From JBCCEV01 sp039030125 (lineage in GTDB: Bacteria; Pseudomonadota; Gammaproteobacteria; Ga0077536), in assembly GCA_039030125.1 (NCBI GenBank), contig JBCCEV010000051.1:1-24806 (forward strand): DNA of 24,806 nt, in the 5' to 3' direction. The stretch's first letter is position 1; the number at the start of each line of letters is the position of its first letter. The notes beneath the pieces were generated by a model that was not told the origin of the DNA, did not search any database, and saw only the letters and a program-made list of their open reading frames with translations. A program made the position numbers and the translations under genes. Shown piece by piece: positions 1-6,708 of this stretch.

Positions 1-2
1 CC

Positions 3-151
3 GAGGAGGTGCTGTGGACGCGGCTGCTCGCGCACCTCGTGGGGACCAATCTGGCTAACGAAAAATCGCCTGGCGACACACGGCGCTTATTAAAGACCAG
101 GCGCCGTTTCCCGATCTGGGCGACATCGCGGGGTTGCGGGCTAAGTTCTAA
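3..151 (+). pseudogene. Possible 3' remnant of an upstream gene, apparently out of frame
   Basis: Two short open stretches look like pieces of one coding region. One frame is open from position 3 and begins EEVLWTRLLAHLVGTNLA. A second frame is open from 59 to a TAA at 149-151 and ends PFPDLGDIAGLRAKF, which has the composition of a genuine protein C-terminus. The second frame has no ATG after its upstream stop at 56-58, so it cannot easily be a complete gene. I infer either a frameshifted gene that begins outside the window or a chance open stretch. I do not recognise the family. It points towards the Zur gene, which ends at 162 on the other strand, so the two would be convergent. Confidence 0.22.
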
Positions 152-161
152 TTCTTTGTTA

Positions 162-650
162 TCAAGCACGGCAATCCGCGCAACGCCCGGAGACCTCGAT
201 TTTCTGCTCGCTGATCTCGAAATCGAGTTTTTTCGCGTTCCCTGCAATCTTAGTTGACACCGTCGAGTCATCCATTTCCGCGACTGCCCCACACTGGACG
301 CAGATCAAAAATTGACCGCTATGATGGCGCCCCGGATCGGCACAGCCAACATAGGCATTGATCGACTCAAGTTTATGTACCAGGCCATTGCTCTGCAGGA
401 AATCGAGCGCGCGATAAACGGTTGGGGGCGATCCACGGCGACCATTAGTTGAGATCGTTTCAAGCAGATCGTAGGCCTTAACCTGATGATGGGTTCCCCA
501 GACCAATTCTAAGATTTCCCGGCGCAGATCTGTGAAACGTTCACCACGCTCGCGGCAAATCGCTTCCGCTTTCTCCATCGCTTTATCGCGACAAGCATCG
601 TGGTCGTGTTGCACGGCAGGGAAATCGGATATCAGATTCTTTTTGACCAT
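162..650 (-). CDS. zur: Fur-family transcriptional regulator, Zur-like (zinc uptake regulator)
   Basis: Zinc-responsive DNA-binding repressor of the Fur superfamily, 162 residues, expected to act in the cytoplasm as a dimer. The winged-helix recognition segment is at about residues 74-85 (SPPTVYRALDFL). Two CxxC pairs at C117/C120 and C157/C160 match the structural zinc site, and HH at 109-110 and C103 lie in the metal-sensing region. The HDHD stretch near residues 15-18 is common at Zur N-termini. I chose the ATG at 650, whose product has normal Zur length. The frame stays open further upstream to 803, but that extension looks non-coding. No clear Shine-Dalgarno is visible. Zur rather than Fur is inferred from the N-terminus and the cysteine pattern. 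It is divergent from a zinc-binding GFA protein, which would suit zinc control, but I could not see a convincing Zur box. Confidence 0.85.
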   Translation of the reverse strand: MVKKNLISDFPAVQHDHDACRDKAMEKAEAICRERGERFTDLRREILELVWGTHHQVKAYDLLETISTNGRRGSPPTVYRALDFLQSNGLVHKLESINAYVGCADPGRHHSGQFLICVQCGAVAEMDDSTVSTKIAGNAKKLDFEISEQKIEVSGRCADCRA

Positions 651-829
651 AGGCGCAAAGTATCTCGCAAGGCCAAGACAACGCAAGCACCTGCATAGAA
701 CGCGCGCCCAACTTGGAACAATCAGCGGCGTTGGGCTGCGGACGTAACGTAATACTGTACCCGTAATAGTGTCCGCATTGAGATGCTGCAACACTTCGCG
801 CATTCGCAGCTGTAAAATAGGAGATACCG

Positions 830-1234
830 ATGGATTTCACCGGTCGTTGTTATTGTGGTGATATCAAATACAAAGCGAGCGGCGATCCTGCCATTCGCGT
901 GCAGTGCCATTGCAGAGAGTGCCAATACATCGCAGGTGGTAGTGCCAACGTTACGATAGGCATGCCCGAAGGGGGTTTCGAATACACGCAAGGATCACCG
1001 GCGCAATTCAAACGAGCCGATTTACCCAATGGTGTAACCCGCGAATTTTGCGGTAACTGCGGGACCCACTTACTCAGCAAAGCGCCGCCCTTAGCCGGTG
1101 TTCAGCTGATCAAGGTTGGGACCATGGATGACCCGTCAATGTTCACGCCGGACCTCGCCATATTTACCGCTGAGATGCAGAACTTTCACGATGTCGCTGA
1201 GGGCCTATCCGCGCACGAGGGGTTTCCTGGCTAA
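830..1234 (+). CDS. GFA (glutathione-dependent formaldehyde-activating)/CENP-V family zinc protein
   Basis: A 134-residue protein of the GFA/CENP-V family. These are small zinc proteins named after Gfa of Paracoccus, which was proposed to help condense formaldehyde with glutathione; most members have no proven substrate. All seven cysteines of the family are visible: C7 and C9 (CYC), C26, C28 and C31 (CHCREC), and C74 and C77 (CGNC), followed by GTHLL. The ATG at 830 has a good Shine-Dalgarno (TAGGAG near 818-823). The gene is monocistronic, because a strong intrinsic terminator lies about 25 bp after its stop. It is transcribed away from the Zur-like regulator, so zinc-dependent control is possible but not shown. 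The family call is firm and the enzymatic role is not. Confidence 0.9.
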   Translation: MDFTGRCYCGDIKYKASGDPAIRVQCHCRECQYIAGGSANVTIGMPEGGFEYTQGSPAQFKRADLPNGVTREFCGNCGTHLLSKAPPLAGVQLIKVGTMDDPSMFTPDLAIFTAEMQNFHDVAEGLSAHEGFPG

Positions 1235-1256
1235 CTCACCGAATCCTTATCCGGTC

Positions 1257-1283
1257 AAAGCCCCGCATCGCGGGGCTTTTTTT
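1257..1283 (+). terminator. Rho-independent terminator after the GFA gene
   Basis: A perfect 8-bp stem, AGCCCCGC (1259-1266) with GCGGGGCT (1270-1277), closes a three-base loop and runs into seven consecutive T residues (1277-1283). An A run on the left flank extends the pairing. It lies between the GFA stop and the start of the crotonase gene, so those two genes are separate transcription units. Confidence 0.93.
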
Positions 1284-1329
1284 GTTCGACTTCCGTTATT
1301 CTTTCGCTTTGTTTGCCGCAACCTAATCG

Positions 1330-1335
1330 AGGAGG
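1330..1335 (+). promoter_or_regulatory. Ribosome binding site that sets the GTG start of the crotonase gene
   Basis: AGGAGG sits four bases before a GTG at 1340. The homologous region of crotonases begins right after that GTG. The in-frame TTG at 1313 further upstream has no Shine-Dalgarno and would add residues not expected in the family. Confidence 0.75.
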
Positions 1336-1339
1336 ACCC

Positions 1340-2137
1340 GTGGTTAGAGTCGAAAAAAATGGTCCGGTCACAACCGTAATCCACTCACGACCGGAAGCGC
1401 GCAACGCCATGGACCCAGAAAGCGCCAAGGCGCTTTACGACGCATTCCTCGCTTTCGACGAAGATGATGAAGCGAGCGTCGCCGTCTTCTGGGGCGAAGG
1501 TGGTGCGTTTTGCGCGGGTTGGGATCTCAAACGCGCGAGTGAACTCGAAGGCGAGGATGCGGCGTTGTCGGAACTTAACTTTCCCGACACCGGCCACGAG
1601 GTACCTCAAGCGCCTATGGGCCCAAGCCGATTGGAGTTGTCGAAACCGGTGATCGGCGCCATCGCAGGTCCCGCCGTCGCCGGTGGCTTCGAACTCGCGC
1701 TGTGGTGCGACATTCGCATCATGGAGGAAAGCGCGTACTTTGGTGTTTATTGCCGGCGTTGGGGCGTGCCCCTAATCGACGGCGGAACAGTCCGCCTGCC
1801 GAGATTAGTTGGTCACGGTCGCGCCATGGATATTATCCTGACCGGACGTCAAGTCACCTCCGAAGAAGCATTACGAATCGGTGCGTGCGAACGCGTAGTC
1901 GCCAATGGCACCGCGCGCGAAGCGGCAGAAGCCTACGCCCTTGAGATATCAAAATTTCCGCAGCGTTGCATGCGTGCCGATCGCCTGTCGGTCTATCGGC
2001 AGCAAGGATTATCGGTCCGCGAAGGAATGAAAAGTGAATGGGCTACGAGCATCAGCACCCTGCGGGAAGAGGGTGTTGCCGGCGCGAGTCGTTTCAAGAG
2101 CGGCAAAGGCCGCCATGGCAACTTTGAAGACATCTAA
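1340..2137 (+). CDS. Enoyl-CoA hydratase/isomerase (crotonase) family protein
   Basis: Crotonase-fold enzyme of 265 residues acting on acyl-CoA thioesters in the cytoplasm. The two oxyanion-hole segments are GAFCAGWDLK (about 55-64) and GPAVAGGFELAL (about 110-121). E118, in the GGFE motif, matches the first catalytic glutamate of enoyl-CoA hydratase. The second glutamate, usually in a PE motif about 20 residues later, appears replaced: the aligned position reads YCRRWGVPLID (137-147), with C138 where the acid is expected. The reaction may therefore be isomerisation, another lyase step or hydration of an unusual substrate. The start is the GTG at 1340. A short gap leads to the SDR gene, and the two probably form an operon for a hydration/oxidation pair. 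The true substrate is unknown. Confidence 0.88.
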   Translation: MVRVEKNGPVTTVIHSRPEARNAMDPESAKALYDAFLAFDEDDEASVAVFWGEGGAFCAGWDLKRASELEGEDAALSELNFPDTGHEVPQAPMGPSRLELSKPVIGAIAGPAVAGGFELALWCDIRIMEESAYFGVYCRRWGVPLIDGGTVRLPRLVGHGRAMDIILTGRQVTSEEALRIGACERVVANGTAREAAEAYALEISKFPQRCMRADRLSVYRQQGLSVREGMKSEWATSISTLREEGVAGASRFKSGKGRHGNFEDI

Positions 2138-2154
2138 AGTACAGGAATTCGAAC

Positions 2155-2949
2155 TTGGAACTAAAAAATAAAAATATCGTTATTACTGGTGGCGGCAACG
2201 GCATCGGCAAAGCGCTCGCAGAACGTTTCCACGCCGAAGGGGCGGATCACATCATCGTCGCCGATCTAGACATCGACGGCGCGAGAGCCGTCGCGACTAA
2301 CATCGGCGGCCGAGCGGTCGAATGTAACGTCACGCAAGAAGATGAAATCAAGGCGCTGATCGAAAGTACTGAAAACGATGCTGGCCCGATCGATCTGTTT
2401 TGCTCAAATGCTGGGATCTCTGCGGCGCGGACCCTCGACGCGCCAGATGAGCAATGGCGATTAATCATCGACGTGAATGTCATGGCGCACGTGTACGCCG
2501 CACGGCACCTCGTACCAAAGATGATCGCGCGCGGCGGCGGTTATTTTTTGAATACCTGCTCGGCAGCCGGATTGCTCAATCAAATCGGCGGCGTCGGCTA
2601 CGGCATGACAAAACACGCAGCAGTGGGGTTCGGCGAATGGATTGCCCTCACCTATGCGCACCAAGGAATACGTGTGTCGTTGCTGTGTCCACAAGCCGTA
2701 CGAACTGCCATGACCACCGGCGACGCCATGAACGAAGCGGGGGTCGCAGCCGCCGCCGCGGACGGCATGATTGAGCCTGCGCAACTTGCGCAAACGACTG
2801 TTGAAGGACTGCTCGAGGAGCGCTTTCTGATCCTCCCCCATCCTGAGGTCAGCGAGTACATGCAGCGCAAAACCAGTGACTACGATCGTTGGATTAAGGG
2901 GATGAATCGCTTCCATCGCTCGATTTACGAGGACGGCACGAAATCCTAA
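2155..2949 (+). CDS. SDR family NAD(P)-dependent oxidoreductase
   Basis: Classical short-chain dehydrogenase/reductase of 264 residues. The cofactor motif TGGGNGIG is at 11-18. D37, at the end of the second strand, suggests NAD(H) preference. The CSNAG motif is at 83-87. The full catalytic tetrad is visible: N108, S136, Y149 and K153 (Y-G-M-T-K). The start is a TTG at 2155, with an AGGAA element about seven bases upstream and no better in-frame ATG near the Rossmann start. It follows the crotonase by 17 bp, so it may oxidise a hydroxyacyl-CoA product, which is inference. Its stop lies only 3 bp from the stop of the convergent zinc-finger gene, leaving no room for a terminator between them. 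Confidence 0.9.
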   Translation: MELKNKNIVITGGGNGIGKALAERFHAEGADHIIVADLDIDGARAVATNIGGRAVECNVTQEDEIKALIESTENDAGPIDLFCSNAGISAARTLDAPDEQWRLIIDVNVMAHVYAARHLVPKMIARGGGYFLNTCSAAGLLNQIGGVGYGMTKHAAVGFGEWIALTYAHQGIRVSLLCPQAVRTAMTTGDAMNEAGVAAAAADGMIEPAQLAQTTVEGLLEERFLILPHPEVSEYMQRKTSDYDRWIKGMNRFHRSIYEDGTKS

Positions 2950-2952
2950 ACG

Positions 2953-3219
2953 CTAACGAAGCTGAGAATCCTTACTTCCGCGGCGATTCACCGGATCGGC
3001 GAATGCCTTCTCCTCATCGAAGACTTCTTGACAGCGCACGCAGCGCTTGACTCCGGGCACGGCCTGGCGCCGCGCCTCGGGGATCGGCGCCTCGCAATCC
3101 TCGCACTCGCTCAAACTTTCGCCGCCCTTTAACTGGGCCCGGGCGCGCGCCACCGCGTCGTTGATCGAGGCATCGATCTGATCCTGCACCGCGCCATCTT
3201 TCGACCAGCCCCCGGCCAT
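2953..3219 (-). CDS. DksA/TraR family C4-type zinc-finger protein
   Basis: An 88-residue protein with the four-cysteine finger typical of the short DksA/TraR-like proteins (YbiI type): C39 and C42, then C60 and C63, separated by a 17-residue loop. The N-terminal 30 residues form a short predicted helix. The long coiled coil of true DksA, which carries the acidic tip that enters the RNA polymerase secondary channel, is absent, so a full DksA role is doubtful. It is the last gene of the leftward operon, starting 4 bp after the VOC gene stops, and it meets the SDR gene tail to tail. A finger-only protein in a catabolic operon may be an accidental neighbour. Confidence 0.85.
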   Translation of the reverse strand: MAGGWSKDGAVQDQIDASINDAVARARAQLKGGESLSECEDCEAPIPEARRQAVPGVKRCVRCQEVFDEEKAFADPVNRRGSKDSQLR

Positions 3220-3223
3220 TAAA

Positions 3224-3739
3224 TTATTGCCTTTGTCCTAAATGCGCCGCCCATTTTTCATAACGGACTTCAAGCAATTCAATTAAGGCGCCATCGGGAT
3301 CGCGACAGGTTGCCATGAGCACGAGTTCACCGTCGGCTTCGACGGGCTCCGTTAGAAAACCAACGCCATCATCGACCAAGCGTTCGTAAGTTGCCTGCAG
3401 GTCTTCGGTTAACAGGCAAATTCGCACGAAACCGTTGTCTTGATTCTCCAGCGGATCGCAGGTTGCCTGAGCGTCGCGCCCAACTAATTCCGTAAGGTCT
3501 ATTTTCGGGAAGTCTTGCTGCTTGAGTTGCATAATGCACCCACGTCCGGCCGTTTCCCGACCCATTCCTAGCGCCTCACTCAGCGCTGCCGGCAGCGGCG
3601 CCTCGCCGGGCGCGTCGCTGAGTCCAAGGTAGGGGATGCTCGGCAGGAAAATCTCAAAACCGAACTTCTCATAGAACGCAATCGAACGATCGAGATCGGT
3701 GACGTTGATATTGATATGACCCCAGCTAATATCGTTCAT
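3224..3739 (-). CDS. VOC (glyoxalase/extradiol dioxygenase fold) family protein
   Basis: Vicinal-oxygen-chelate fold protein of 171 residues. It opens with WGHININVTDLDRS, where H8 is a typical first metal ligand, and closes with DPDGALIELLEV, where E154 is the usual last ligand. Two beta-alpha-beta-beta-beta modules are apparent. Members include glyoxalases, epimerases such as methylmalonyl-CoA epimerase, and extradiol dioxygenases; the sequence alone does not choose between them. I set the start at the ATG at 3739, which lies 4 bp after the stop of the DUF35 gene and begins directly with the conserved motif. It sits in the middle of the leftward operon with acyl-CoA genes. Confidence 0.87.
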   Translation of the reverse strand: MNDISWGHININVTDLDRSIAFYEKFGFEIFLPSIPYLGLSDAPGEAPLPAALSEALGMGRETAGRGCIMQLKQQDFPKIDLTELVGRDAQATCDPLENQDNGFVRICLLTEDLQATYERLVDDGVGFLTEPVEADGELVLMATCRDPDGALIELLEVRYEKWAAHLGQRQ

Positions 3740-3743
3740 CGCA

Positions 3744-4157
3744 CTAAACTTCCAACGCAAAGACGGGGAGTTTTTGCCCATTGGGATGTTTGTCGAAGAT
3801 TAAACGAACTGCAGCACCGATTGCTACGCGCTCGCTATCGGCCTTCACGATATTGCTGATCATCGTTAGTCCGGATTGCTCGGCAAGCTCAATCTCGGCC
3901 ACCACGTACGGCACCTTGTCATGCGCCGCCGGATGAACCGGGTGGGTGACACGCGTCCAACTGTGAACTACCCCCTGACCCGAAAGCTCCGTCCATTGGA
4001 AACCATCATTACCGCACGCGTCGCAGCGCGGCGCCGGATGCCAGCGAAACTTGTCGCACGAATCACAACGCTGCATGACGAGCCGCTCATCGTCACACGC
4101 CGCCCAGAACGCTTCGGCGCCGTACTCCGGGATCGGATAGGGAAAACTGGTGCTCAT
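3744..4157 (-). CDS. Zn-ribbon/OB-fold (DUF35) protein, thiolase partner subunit
   Basis: A 137-residue DUF35 protein. The N-terminal rubredoxin-like zinc ribbon has C31, C34, C45 and C48 (CDSC...CDAC). It is followed by an OB fold beginning near residue 55 (GVVHSWTRV) that is thought to bind the CoA moiety. Such proteins act as partners of thiolase-like subunits, for example in BbsAB and in the ChsH2-DUF35/Ltp2 steroid side-chain aldolase. Its ATG overlaps the stop of the upstream thiolase-like gene by 4 bp (ATGA), indicating translational coupling and a probable stoichiometric complex. Not catalytic by itself, as far as is known for the family. Confidence 0.9.
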   Translation of the reverse strand: MSTSFPYPIPEYGAEAFWAACDDERLVMQRCDSCDKFRWHPAPRCDACGNDGFQWTELSGQGVVHSWTRVTHPVHPAAHDKVPYVVAEIELAEQSGLTMISNIVKADSERVAIGAAVRLIFDKHPNGQKLPVFALEV

Positions 4158-5323
4158 CGGTCTGCCCGCAAGATCATAGCCGAGGTCGGTACCGCATTAC
4201 CGGCGGAAACAAATGCGTACTTTGCGTCCTCGACCTGACAGCGCGCGCTTGCGCGTAGCTGGCGAACCGCTTCGATATTGTTTTGCATCCCATGAATGTA
4301 GCCTTCCGACAGATTACCGCCGCTCGTGTTTAGCGGCAGGTCACCATCCGGCCAGCGCAACCGCCCGTTCGCCATGAACTCGCGTGCTTCACCGCGTTCA
4401 CAAAATCCAAACTCCTCCAAGGCCATGATCACCAAGGGCGTGAAATGATCGTAGATGAACAAAACATCGACATCGTCGTGGGTGATGCCAGCGTCACTGA
4501 ACAAACGCTTCGCGATCACCGTCGCTTCGGATTCGGGTGAAGACAGATCACGAACCATGAACCGGTGGTTCCAAGCACCACCGCCGAGCCCGGCCGACGC
4601 GATCAGTACAGGCGGCTGCTTGAGATCCCTTGCCCGCTCAGTGCTGGTAACAACAACAGCAGCGCCACCGTCGGTTTCAAGGCAGCAATCATAGAGTCGT
4701 AAGGGCGTTGAAATCATGCGCGATGCTTGGTGGTCCTCGATGGTTAGTGGCCGCCCGTGCATCACGGCCCCCGGGTTGAAGTTGGCATGATGCCGGCAGG
4801 TCACGGCAATCTCGCCGAAATCCTCCGAGCGCGTCCCATAAAGGTGCATATGACGCTGGGCGGCGAGCGCTACCATTTGCGCGGGACTGAACAAGCCAAA
4901 CGGCGCGAGATAGCTATCTACACCTGCTGCTCCGGCAGCCGTTGAGGCCTGACCAAAACGCGCGGTGCCACGACCCGAGCGCTCGTTCATGGCGCGAAAC
5001 GACACCACCGCGTTCGCTTGGCCGGTGGCCACCGCCATGGCGGCATGAAGGATCGTACCGATAGGCCCGCCACCGCCGCCGTAACCCACTTCGCTGACAA
5101 AACGCAGCTCGGGGATCCCAAGTGATCGCGCAATAGCGATCGGGTCATTGTTGTCCATCGTGAATTTAGTGATGCCGTCGATGTCCCGAGCTTCGAGCCC
5201 GGCATCTGATATCGCGGCGCTAATCGCCTCGCACGCCAGTTCGAGTTCGCTACGCCCTGAATCTTTCGAATACTCCGTGTGACCGATCCCCACGATGGCG
5301 GCCTTCTCCGCTAAGCCACCCAT
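4154..5323 (-). CDS. Thiolase-like (SCP-x/Ltp2-type) protein lacking the catalytic cysteine
   Basis: Thiolase-superfamily protein of 389 residues from the ATG at 5323; a GTG at 5332 is an alternative that would overlap the upstream gene. It opens with the typical AAIVGIGHTEYSK. Where thiolases carry the nucleophilic cysteine, it has a glycine-rich GYGGGGGP (80-87). The cysteines present (C31, C176, C213, C214, C308 and one near the end) are elsewhere. The C-terminal NTSGGNLSEGYIHG (332-345) keeps a histidine, H344. Y291 (YDHFT) and Y342 are candidates for the tyrosine acid/base chemistry described for the steroid aldolase Ltp2. With the coupled DUF35 gene, I infer a retro-aldol or other C-C lyase acting on a CoA thioester rather than a true thiolase. 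A non-catalytic role is also possible. Confidence 0.88.
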   Translation of the reverse strand: MGGLAEKAAIVGIGHTEYSKDSGRSELELACEAISAAISDAGLEARDIDGITKFTMDNNDPIAIARSLGIPELRFVSEVGYGGGGGPIGTILHAAMAVATGQANAVVSFRAMNERSGRGTARFGQASTAAGAAGVDSYLAPFGLFSPAQMVALAAQRHMHLYGTRSEDFGEIAVTCRHHANFNPGAVMHGRPLTIEDHQASRMISTPLRLYDCCLETDGGAAVVVTSTERARDLKQPPVLIASAGLGGGAWNHRFMVRDLSSPESEATVIAKRLFSDAGITHDDVDVLFIYDHFTPLVIMALEEFGFCERGEAREFMANGRLRWPDGDLPLNTSGGNLSEGYIHGMQNNIEAVRQLRASARCQVEDAKYAFVSAGNAVPTSAMILRADR

Positions 5324-5324
5324 C

Positions 5325-6674
5325 TCAAGCACGGTGTCTAAAGGCGGCGCCTGGATGGCGCGCGGGCAACCGCGCCGCGCCGAACACTTTCTGCCGAAAC
5401 GGGCCTGGTTCGTATTCGCTTTGCATCAGGCCTTTGCGCCGTAAAATGGGCACCACGCCATCAATGAAGTCGATGAAGGTTCCAGGTGTTGTGGTGTAAA
5501 CAATATTAAAACCATCGATGCCGTATTCAGCGTTCTTTTCCATCCGTTCAACGATTTGTTCCGGGGATCCAATCAGCCATTGTCCGGCCATCTGCTGACG
5601 CGCGAGATCGCCGAACGTCCAGGTCTTATCCGGTGCCTTGGCGGCGAGGTTCTTGAGCACTCCGGTCATACTGTTGAAATCGTACTCGGCAACGGGTTTG
5701 TCAGGATCGAACTCAGCGAGATCAACACCCATCGTGCCACTCATATGCGACAAGCCTGCCTCGATCGACAAGGTTTCGCGCAACTCATCAGCTTTTGCAT
5801 GGGCCTCTTCCTCGGTGCCGCCAACAATCGGAGAGATGGCTTGATAAATCTTGATGTCGCTGGGGCGACGCCCATACGTTGCCGCTCGCTCGTAGACATC
5901 TTTCGCGAAATTGCCGCGCTCGGCAGACATCACGAATACACACTCAGCATGCTTGGCCGCAAAGTCACGCCCGCGATCTGATGCACCCGCTTGAAAGAGT
6001 AGCGGCGTCCGTTGGGGTGAAGGCTCACAAAAATGGGGTCCGGGAACTTGATAGTAAGGACCTTCGTGATTGATGGTGTGGACTTTGGATGGATCGGCGT
6101 AGACGCGCCGCTCGAGATCTTTCACAACCGCGTCGTCTTCCCAACTGCCTTCCCACAATTTGTAGAGCACCTCAAGATAGTCGTCGCCGCGGTCGTAGCG
6201 ATCATCGTGCAGGGGTAAACCATCGAATCCCAGATTACGCGCCGCAGCCGGCAGATAGGACGTGACGATGTTCCAAGCGATCCGGCCTTTGGTCAGGTGA
6301 TCGAGCGTGCTTGCGCGCCTTGCAAAGTTATAAGGGTGCTCGGCGAGTATTGAGCCTGTATAGGCAAAACATAGGTTCTCGGTGGCGTAAGCCATGGCCG
6401 GTATCAACAACGTGGGGTCGTTCACCGGCACCTGCATTCCTTCGCGGATGGAGGTTTCAGGTCCGCCACGATACAGATCGTAGATGCCTAAGACATCGGC
6501 TAAGAATAAGGCATCAAACCTGGCTTCTTCTAAAAGTTTAGCGAGGTCCACCCACGGATCGAGAGAGGCATACTCAAGCTGGCGGGTGTCGTCACGACCC
6601 CACATCCCGTGATGGATGTGGGAGACACAATTCATCGAAAACGCGTTAAACAGCAGCCGTTTCTTCGCACCCAT
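5325..6674 (-). CDS. LLM-class flavin-dependent monooxygenase (NtaA/SnaA/DszA type)
   Basis: Bacterial-luciferase-like FMN-dependent monooxygenase of 449 residues, which fits the long NtaA/SnaA/DszA branch. Visible landmarks are LFLADVLGIYD (57-66), the substrate/FMN region TGSILAEHPYNFARRASTLDHL (about 106-127), and KGRIAWNIVTSY (129-140). The C-terminus has the usual short basic tail. These enzymes use FMNH2 supplied by a separate reductase to oxygenate sulfones, polyamines, dibenzothiophene derivatives or ketones; no reductase gene is in the window. The ATG at 6674 has no obvious Shine-Dalgarno. It lies 34 bp after the TPR gene and 1 bp before the ATG of the thiolase-like gene, so it is part of the same operon. 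The substrate is unknown. Confidence 0.9.
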   Translation of the reverse strand: MGAKKRLLFNAFSMNCVSHIHHGMWGRDDTRQLEYASLDPWVDLAKLLEEARFDALFLADVLGIYDLYRGGPETSIREGMQVPVNDPTLLIPAMAYATENLCFAYTGSILAEHPYNFARRASTLDHLTKGRIAWNIVTSYLPAAARNLGFDGLPLHDDRYDRGDDYLEVLYKLWEGSWEDDAVVKDLERRVYADPSKVHTINHEGPYYQVPGPHFCEPSPQRTPLLFQAGASDRGRDFAAKHAECVFVMSAERGNFAKDVYERAATYGRRPSDIKIYQAISPIVGGTEEEAHAKADELRETLSIEAGLSHMSGTMGVDLAEFDPDKPVAEYDFNSMTGVLKNLAAKAPDKTWTFGDLARQQMAGQWLIGSPEQIVERMEKNAEYGIDGFNIVYTTTPGTFIDFIDGVVPILRRKGLMQSEYEPGPFRQKVFGAARLPARHPGAAFRHRA

Positions 6675-6708
6675 CGAGGAAGCGTATCACGACTTTTCAC
6701 CGCTCGAA

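Noticed and set aside
743..770. Zur box or promoter between the Zur and GFA genes, with three CGTAA copies
   Set aside because: The copies are not arranged as a dyad and do not match the usual Zur palindrome, so I could not support a site call.
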